A DNA stretch of 64,000 bases from Hemibagrus wyckioides. Its lineage: Eukaryota > Chordata > Actinopteri > Siluriformes > Bagridae. The position numbers and the translations under genes were made by a program. The stretch is taken from positions 20,626,146 through 20,690,145 of the forward strand of contig NC_080712.1 in NCBI RefSeq assembly GCF_019097595.1, given 5' to 3'. The first letter of the stretch is position 1. Each line of letters starts with the position of its first letter. The notes beneath the pieces are model-generated. The model did not search any database. It was not told the origin of the DNA and saw only the letters and a list, made by a program, of their open reading frames with translations. Of this stretch, positions 57,859-64,000 are shown in pieces.

Positions 57859-58740
57859 GTATGTAAAGTATTTGAACTGGCTTTAAAGTGTACGCACTGC
57901 TGTAACACCACCACAAACTTGGCCATTAATGATGGATATTTTGTCCATTTCTCTGTGATTGTGTATGGAGAGTCGATTTCACACGGTTTGAAGTGAGACT
58001 AAGTGTTGTAACTAGACGCTGCGGCGAGCTTACAGCAGCAGTAACGGATAAGCGAGTGACTAGCTGGCTAAGGCTAGTTTAGCCAAGTTAGTGAGTGTTC
58101 AGCTGGACTACGGCTTCAGCTCCTAGCTTATACTACATTAATAACATGTCAACATTTGTGAAAGATTGGAAACACGCATGGGCTTTACAACAATGATAAT
58201 TCTAAAAGAAGTATAAATGATTCAAAATGTCATATCGAAAACTTTCTGGACTGTAGATCGTGCTACACTTGGGCGTTAGCGATGTTTGAGGTCGCATTGT
58301 CGACTTATTTTTTAGATATAATTTCTTACACACTTAGGCTACATGTTATAAATGTTCATGTATTACATTGTAACTAACAGACTAAGGAAGTGCACACACC
58401 ATTTATTACACTAACACTTCAGTGCACCACATAATTACCACTCACTTCAAAAATAACACATGTTAAAGTAATAATAAAATACATAATAATAAAACCTTAA
58501 ACGTCCAGGACTTGTCAGCATGTCCATACTCCTATTCTTCACTCACTATCTTCTTTGCATTTGTTTCACTCTAATTGCTATTAATTTATTACTATTAGTT
58601 ATTAATAATAGTTCCTGACTGACATGTTTTAAGATAAATAACTGAGTAACGTATATTGTTAAATGACACAAGATATTAGATAAGATAAAAGATTTCCAGG
58701 ATGAGGTCATGATATTTTCTTTTTTGCTTTTTTTCCACAG

Positions 58741-60317
58741 ACATGTCCAGAATTTATTGGACTGGACACTAACTGAATAAAGGAAGATCAAATTCCGTAT
58801 CTGAACGAAAATTATCACAGCTCCACTTCCCATGTTCGCAGACTCACCTTTTGACCTCCTCACTCTCATGAAGCTTAGCTATGCCTCATTCTGTCAAACG
58901 ACCAAAGAAAGTACGGCCTCCAATAAAACAAAATGCCAAAAAGTCTAAATCATTCACCGAGAAAAGGCGAGCGGTAAATTCAAGCAATCCCAGGGGGCCA
59001 ACAACACGTAAACGACAACTAGTAACCAGGAAGCCCAAAGCAAAGAAACAAGCAACCAGAGTGGTTCAAGGAAGTGCCGTTAGCAAAGTCCCTAATAAAG
59101 CCATCACAGGAAGAGCAAGCAAGACCAATAAGACATTTAAGGTTACTGGATCTATCAGGTGCACACGCAACTCTCAAACCCAACATGGCCTGTTTTCAGA
59201 ACTCCCTAGCAGGAGGAGGTCGTTTCAAGGCAGGCAGTTGTCCCAGATTGCCCTGCAGGAAGTGAAGCCTCCCAGGAGGGTGGTCACAAAAAAGACCAAC
59301 AAAGGCCAGGAGACCAGGGAACAGGATACTATGAAACACCCGGAACTTTGTGACCCCAAAAGTGACGTGCAACAAAACAAGCCACTTGTGCCCCCTATTA
59401 ACACAGGCTCTGAAGAAGCAACAGTGGAGAAGGACAGAGAATCACTTGTTCTGAACGCTGCTAAGGTGGAGGAGAAGAAGGCAGAGGTCACCCCTGAACT
59501 AGTCGAAAGTGAAAACAACCCTGGCCCCATTGAAAACGCTGACAAACCAAACACCGAGTTCAGTGATTTGCTTGTGAACTCGTGTGACTCGACCGTTAAA
59601 GTGGACTTTGTTTGTACACTCAATACCTCAGACCTGACAGCATCCACGCTTTCACAGTCACATGATATTGAGCCTCAAATCACTCCACAACTCTCTTCTC
59701 AGCCGGATGTGTTTGTGGTGCCCCCTGTAAGTAAATCACTTAAAGAATCAGCAGCACCTCAGCACACTCCAGATGCTACCCACGTGGCAGATGGAGAGTA
59801 TCAGTGCACCTTAGGCCTGAAAACCAAAGATGTGAATAATGTGGATGTGAATACCAAAGATGCGAATGACAATGATGATGAGATGTACAACAAGAATGAA
59901 GGCGCACTGTCACTCCTCTCATTGAGTGCAGGTTTTTACTGCAGTTCTCAATCTGGATGGGACTGTGAGTCTCAAACAGCAGCAAATTTCCCGGCTAAAC
60001 TGTTGAGCAGCTCAGAGAGCACCCAATCCTCTTTTGACACCGAGTCAGAGGCTGGAGGCTCAGGACTGTTTCCAGGACCTGGGGAAGCAGGTGCTTCTTC
60101 CATCCTGGAGGCAGAATTACACCAGCATTTACCCCATTTTCAGGAGAGAAGAGAGATAAAGAAAAGGAGGAGATGTGGGGCATGTGTGCCTTGTCTTCGC
60201 AAGATCAACTGTGGACAGTGCAGCTGCTGCTTAAACCGAAAGACTGGCCATCAGATCTGTAAGCTCAGGAAATGTGTGGAGCTGAAGAAAAGACCGCGTC
60301 TGATCTATTCTGGAGAG
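58741..60317 (+). CDS. tet1: tet1, exon with start codon and CXXC domain (5' partial gene)
   Basis: TET1 oxidises 5-methylcytosine in DNA demethylation; its CXXC zinc finger targets CpG-rich DNA. This exon starts at 58741; coding begins at 58881 ([20 protein letters not shown]) and runs 479 codons to the donor GGAGAG|GTAGGC, in phase 0. The first 60 residues are strongly basic, with likely nuclear localisation signals. The middle is low-complexity and acidic, as in other TET1 N-termini. Residues about 430-470 form the CXXC finger: [27 protein letters not shown], with the cysteines of the CGxCxxC repeats in place, followed by [14 protein letters not shown]1 lacks the KFGG motif of other CXXC proteins, and so does this one. 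The dioxygenase domain lies beyond the window. The slc25a16-tet1 pairing matches human 10q21. Confidence 0.93.
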
Positions 60318-61981
60318 GTAGGCCACTTCATTCTCTTTAATGTTTCTGTTCCTCAGTGCTCACCATAGTGAAACTGAAACTTTATAGTTCCTGACTGTAG
60401 CAGTTCATGGTCTGGCAAAGATTCTAAAGTACTTTCTTCATATACACACATGATTTCATGCTCTTTAGCGATGTGGAATTGTCAGTTTAATACGCAAGAG
60501 AGATTTTAATGTGAAAAACGGAACTCTGGGATGTGACTCAGACGAGTTTTAATAGAGTGTTGGGCGCTTTTATTATCTAAGAACTGCTTAAGAATGCCAG
60601 CTGCCACATTCTCCGTTTTACGCATCAGCTTCCTCTTCTGTGACATGAATAGGAGTACTCCACCACATGAGTTGCTGTCAGCTCAGCACGTGGTGCAAGT
60701 GTCCGTTTGTGTGTCAGGGAATGATAGCCTTCCGTTGCGCTAAACTGCCACGATGACGTGTCTCCTTCCTCAGCGCTGAAAGCCGTAGCATGCTGTGCTG
60801 AAATGCAGTGCTGCTCGGAGCATGTCGTGTCACGCATTTACACTGACAACGTTGCCAAAAGGCAAATGTGAGAATGCTTCCTCCCTTTCTTCAGTCAAGG
60901 GCCTTTTTTTTTTTTAACGTCAGGGTACAAAGTTCAGGACAGGATTGCCGTAAATTAGAAGCTTGGAAACAGTCTGTTGTTTTTAGTCTTGTCAAAACGA
61001 ATGTTATACACGTCCGTGAATATTGCACATTTGCTGCTAAAATGCTGTGGGAATTATGTAAATATATTTCACGTGAATTATTGTTTTCATATACAAATAG
61101 AAATGTTTTTAATAATCCAAAGGAATGTACTGGTATCTGTCTTTCCTCTTGAGATATCAATGGCACACTGTTTACAGACACATAAATACATACTGGAATA
61201 TTTCTTACTTCATTGCAGTAAATGTATTCCATGTTGCAATGAATTCTTGGTGAGGTCTTTTAGTTCCATAGAGTATATTAATTATATTATATGAACTGAT
61301 CACTGATTAGAAGGCATCCGTTACACCTTATTTTATTTATTTTAACAACTCATACTAAAGTCTTTAACTACTTCATAGATACAGTTGTTCACTGTTCAGT
61401 GTTCCGGATGTCAATATAAAACATTTAGGTAAAAGCAGAGCTTCAGGACAGTCGCACGAGGCCATCAAGTGTGTTTTAACAGACGGCGGATACATTTTTT
61501 AAAAACGAAAACGAAAAAACAACTTTATTTTTCCTCATATTGTGCAGTGAATCATTATTCTGAAAATGTTTGTGTGTGTGTGGGAGGAGCGTGAGTAAGA
61601 GCGACCATCTTGTGATTAAAATTTGGGATTTGATCTGCAAGGTTGGTATCAGAGCCAGAATAATTACTTACACAACATCATTATGATCAAGACAAGTCTA
61701 AACACACCGTGGCTTATGTCTTTAGAATTCTTGTGAAATACTGAACAGCATGTCGACTGTGCTAAAACACATCTGACTTTCAGGGTTGTGTAAAGTAATG
61801 TAAGGTCAGCATCATAAAGACTTTCAGATATTGGCGAGCTGAGTTAGGCATTATATCCTAGCAGGGAATAGACAAGGTACATCTTAGACCCAGTCCACAA
61901 TAACACATAAAATTAATCGTATTTGTCTAACCATGCATACTAAACCAGTATTTTCCACCACTAAATACACTTCAGATACTC

Positions 61982-62170
61982 TTCAAGGAAGGGGTCATCC
62001 CCAAACTGTTCCCACAAAGTTGGGAACATGAAATTTTCCATAATTTCTTGGTATGCTGAAGCATTAAGAGTTCCTTTCACTGGAACTAAGGGGCCAAGCC
62101 CAACCGCTGAAAAACAACACCTGAATTCAATGATTAGGAGGAGTGTCCCAAAACTTTTGGCAATATAGTG
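61982..62170 (-). mobile_element. Tc1-like fragment (CACTATATTGCC family)
   Basis: On the minus strand it starts CACTATATTGCCAAAAGTTT and encodes [20 protein letters not shown] and [15 protein letters not shown], nearly identical to part of the intact transposase at 38592. An internal deletion joins the terminus directly to the catalytic region. Located in the tet1 intron. Confidence 0.8.
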
Positions 62171-62539
62171 TATATGAGGTATTTTATTTTTTTGTAAAGG
62201 CTTTTTTTGTAATGGATTTGGAGAGTGAGATGAAACTAATGAGTCCATGCTGGGGGATCAGGATCTGCCTGTCTCCACACCTACACCTGCTCAAACAATT
62301 GCCACGTCTTAACTGACAAACTGTCCATTCAGGTAACTGAACAGGATGAGGATCGACCCCGAGGACCGAGTGTGCAAACCAAATGTGTAACAAAGCTGCA
62401 GGGATGCACAATATGGAGCAAAATAGCTTTACTGAGATTAGATTTCCACATATAGCATTCAGTGCAGAAAACAAACTCAATTTATGCTATACTGTATTGC
62501 CAAAAGTATTGAGACACTCAACCAGCTGTGCTTTTTGAA

Positions 62540-62700
62540 TATTCATTCATTTTTAGTCATTTCATTTTCAGCAACCTTCTCATCTTGGTCAGGATCTCAG
62601 TTGATCTGTCCTGTAAATACTGGCTGAAGGGAGAGAATACACCCAGGATGGGATGCCAGTCCATCGGATGGCACCGTCCATACACGCATCTGCTATATCA
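62540..62700 (-). repeat. SINE fragment, reverse orientation
   Basis: Contains ATTCATTCATTTTTAGTC, TCTTGGTCAGGATCTCAGTT, GAGAATACACCCAGGATGGG and ATGCCAGTCCATCGGATGGC, the reversed LINE2-type tail of the local SINE family. Decayed. Confidence 0.55.
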
Positions 62701-63919
62701 GATCACAGTTACTTTACACAAGGTTTTTTATTAGACTTAAAATCCAGTACTTGAAGTTCTTTAAAGGGGGTGGCATGGACACAGCAGCAGAACTCCTATA
62801 TAGCCAAACACTAAAAAAAAGGCAACTCAAACATACGATACAGGTATGCAGGTATGATATGAATGGAAATATCAACACCTTTGTAGTCCAACTGTGAGCA
62901 TTGATTTCCCCTGTAGAAATATTAACTTTTACTTTTAACTTACTTGGATTTATTTTGCTACCTGAATACAACCCAAAGTGTGCAGTGCCACAGGGAAAAC
63001 CCACACTGCTACAGTAACCTCGATGGTTATAGGAGATTTCTCGCATATGCTGAGCAATTGCTTAGTAGTGACAACAAGCCTACATGCCTAGATTTTTACA
63101 GCAAAGTATAATGAACACAGCGAACTCGAGGGTGCATTGGTTTCTAAGTGCCACGAACATTTCTACATTATGCAACATGCCCAAATGTAACTCTTGACTC
63201 TAAACTATTTTCTGATTTTTATAAAATCACTTGTTCACCCACACTACATTTCTGAATTGCTACCTCTGAGCTAAAAAGACCTGTGACGCTTGTAATAGCT
63301 ATAATTCACCACTTGCCATATCATCATCTACAATTTTGTCATGAAGTCATAGTAAACATGGCGTGTTTGTTTTTCCCCCCTGTATGTATTTTTCAAACTT
63401 GTTTTCGTTTCTCCATAGTGGCTAAAGAAATGCGTGTAATCAAATGCAACATTAAAACCTGGAGATTTACCATTTCTTAATCTCCAGGTCACCAGCTCTA
63501 TGATTATGTGGCATAGGTTTCTCCATCTGTGGCTTTTTCATGTAATAGAAGGAAAATTCTGGTCAGTGGGCACTGCAGCGAGCCAACTCGGCCAGTCTGC
63601 CTGATGCTTATGACTTTACGTAGAGTTTTAGCGTGCCACAGTGATGGAGATCCTGTAGTTTGCATTGTAAATGCGGCAGGGCTTTGCTTGGCCGTGTAGA
63701 GGAGGGAGAGGAGGGAAATCAGGTGAAGTTAAAGAGACAGGGAAGAAATCAGGTCTGGTTACAGACTCAGAGATGAGTCTCTGAGTCTACTGGATGTGTA
63801 ATTGCAGAATTTATTCTTCGTTAGTCTCCAGCTTAGAGACTAAAACAGAATGAATATGAATACAATGTCACAACACTGGGCTCTTTTCTAAAGCAGTATT
63901 TTTAAATGATACTCTGCAG

Positions 63920-64000
63920 GTGGACTATAGCTACAGTGACCTCTGTGGTTACACCAGGGATCTGATCAATCATGACCCTTTTTTTAGCAATGAGCATCAA
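63920..64000 (+). CDS. tet1: tet1, start of the next coding exon (runs off the window)
   Basis: An acceptor (ATGATACTCTGCAG) is followed by 27 open codons in phase 0, matching the phase-0 donor at 60317. The encoded VDYSYSDLCGYTRDLINHDP resembles the human TET1 segment SMDYSRCGHGEE after the CXXC domain. It would be the start of the large third coding exon. Assigned from phase, splice site and weak similarity only. Confidence 0.55.
   Translation, partial: MDYSYSDLCGYTRDLINHDPFFSNEHQ

Larger units (their letters stand above)
60318..63919 (+). other. tet1: tet1 intron after the CXXC exon
   Basis: Begins GTAGGCC and ends ACTCTGCAG. It contains a Tc1 fragment (61982-62170), a lone Tc1-like terminus near 62488 (CTGTATTGCCAAAAGTATTG) and a decayed SINE (62540-62700). 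I found no short exon in it matching the human VIKENKRPQREKKPK segment, which may be absent or too diverged. Confidence 0.6.

Noticed and set aside
1..64000. Bacterial-type operons, defence islands, riboswitches or phage features
   Set aside because: The window is clearly vertebrate nuclear DNA with spliced genes; none of these feature types applies.

Overview
This window is vertebrate nuclear DNA, almost certainly from a teleost fish. Genes are split into many short exons with GT-AG introns. The intergenic and intronic DNA is AT-rich and full of fish-type repeats: several Tc1-like transposon families, hAT and Tigger-type miniature elements, tRNA-derived SINEs, LINE fragments, one Ty3/gypsy fragment and long microsatellites. 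A siluriform or other otophysan fish is plausible, but I cannot fix the species.

Five protein-coding genes can be recognised by reading exons across their splice sites. From left to right: the first coding exon of zfand4 (minus strand, rest of the gene off the left edge); the whole of washc2/FAM21 (minus, 31 coding exons, 1379 codons plus stop, no frame break); the whole of alox5, arachidonate 5-lipoxygenase (minus, 14 exons, 674 residues, nearly every exon the length I recall for the human gene); the whole of slc25a16, a mitochondrial solute carrier (minus, 9 exons, 324 residues); and the 5' end of tet1, the CXXC-type 5-methylcytosine dioxygenase (plus, CpG-rich leader exon, large CXXC-encoding exon, and the start of the next exon at the right edge).

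The gene order joins two blocks that in human lie apart on chromosome 10: ALOX5/ZFAND4/WASHC2 (10q11) and SLC25A16/TET1 (10q21). The genes do not form one pathway. washc2 serves the endosomal WASH-retromer system, alox5 makes leukotrienes, slc25a16 is an inner-mitochondrial-membrane carrier, tet1 acts in DNA demethylation, and zfand4 is a ubiquitin-like/AN1 zinc-finger protein.

Region by region: 1-5.7 kb, repeats in the first zfand4 intron; 5.77-9.2 kb, zfand4 start and probable promoter, with a large palindrome at 6.9-7.85 kb; 9.2-11.5 kb, Tc1 remnant and AT-rich spacer; 11.5-29.8 kb, washc2 and its CCAAT/GC-box promoter; 29.8-34.9 kb, SINE and Tc1 spacer; 34.9-42.9 kb, alox5, with an intact 1248-bp Tc1-like transposon in intron 4; 43-47.6 kb, spacer and probable long slc25a16 3' UTR; 47.6-51.5 kb, slc25a16; 51.5-57.5 kb, nested transposons, LINE remnants and a GGAT minisatellite; 57.55 kb to the end, tet1.

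I found no undescribed multi-gene system. The points most worth a second look are: the alox5 C-terminus (terminal Val in place of the iron-ligand Ile, and loss of the lysine triplet linked to auto-inactivation); two in-frame, stop-free alox5 introns, one holding a UG repeat at the splice acceptor; a roughly 220-bp CT repeat acting as the polypyrimidine tract of a washc2 exon; the uORF-rich tet1 leader; the intact Tc1 element; and the foldback palindrome.
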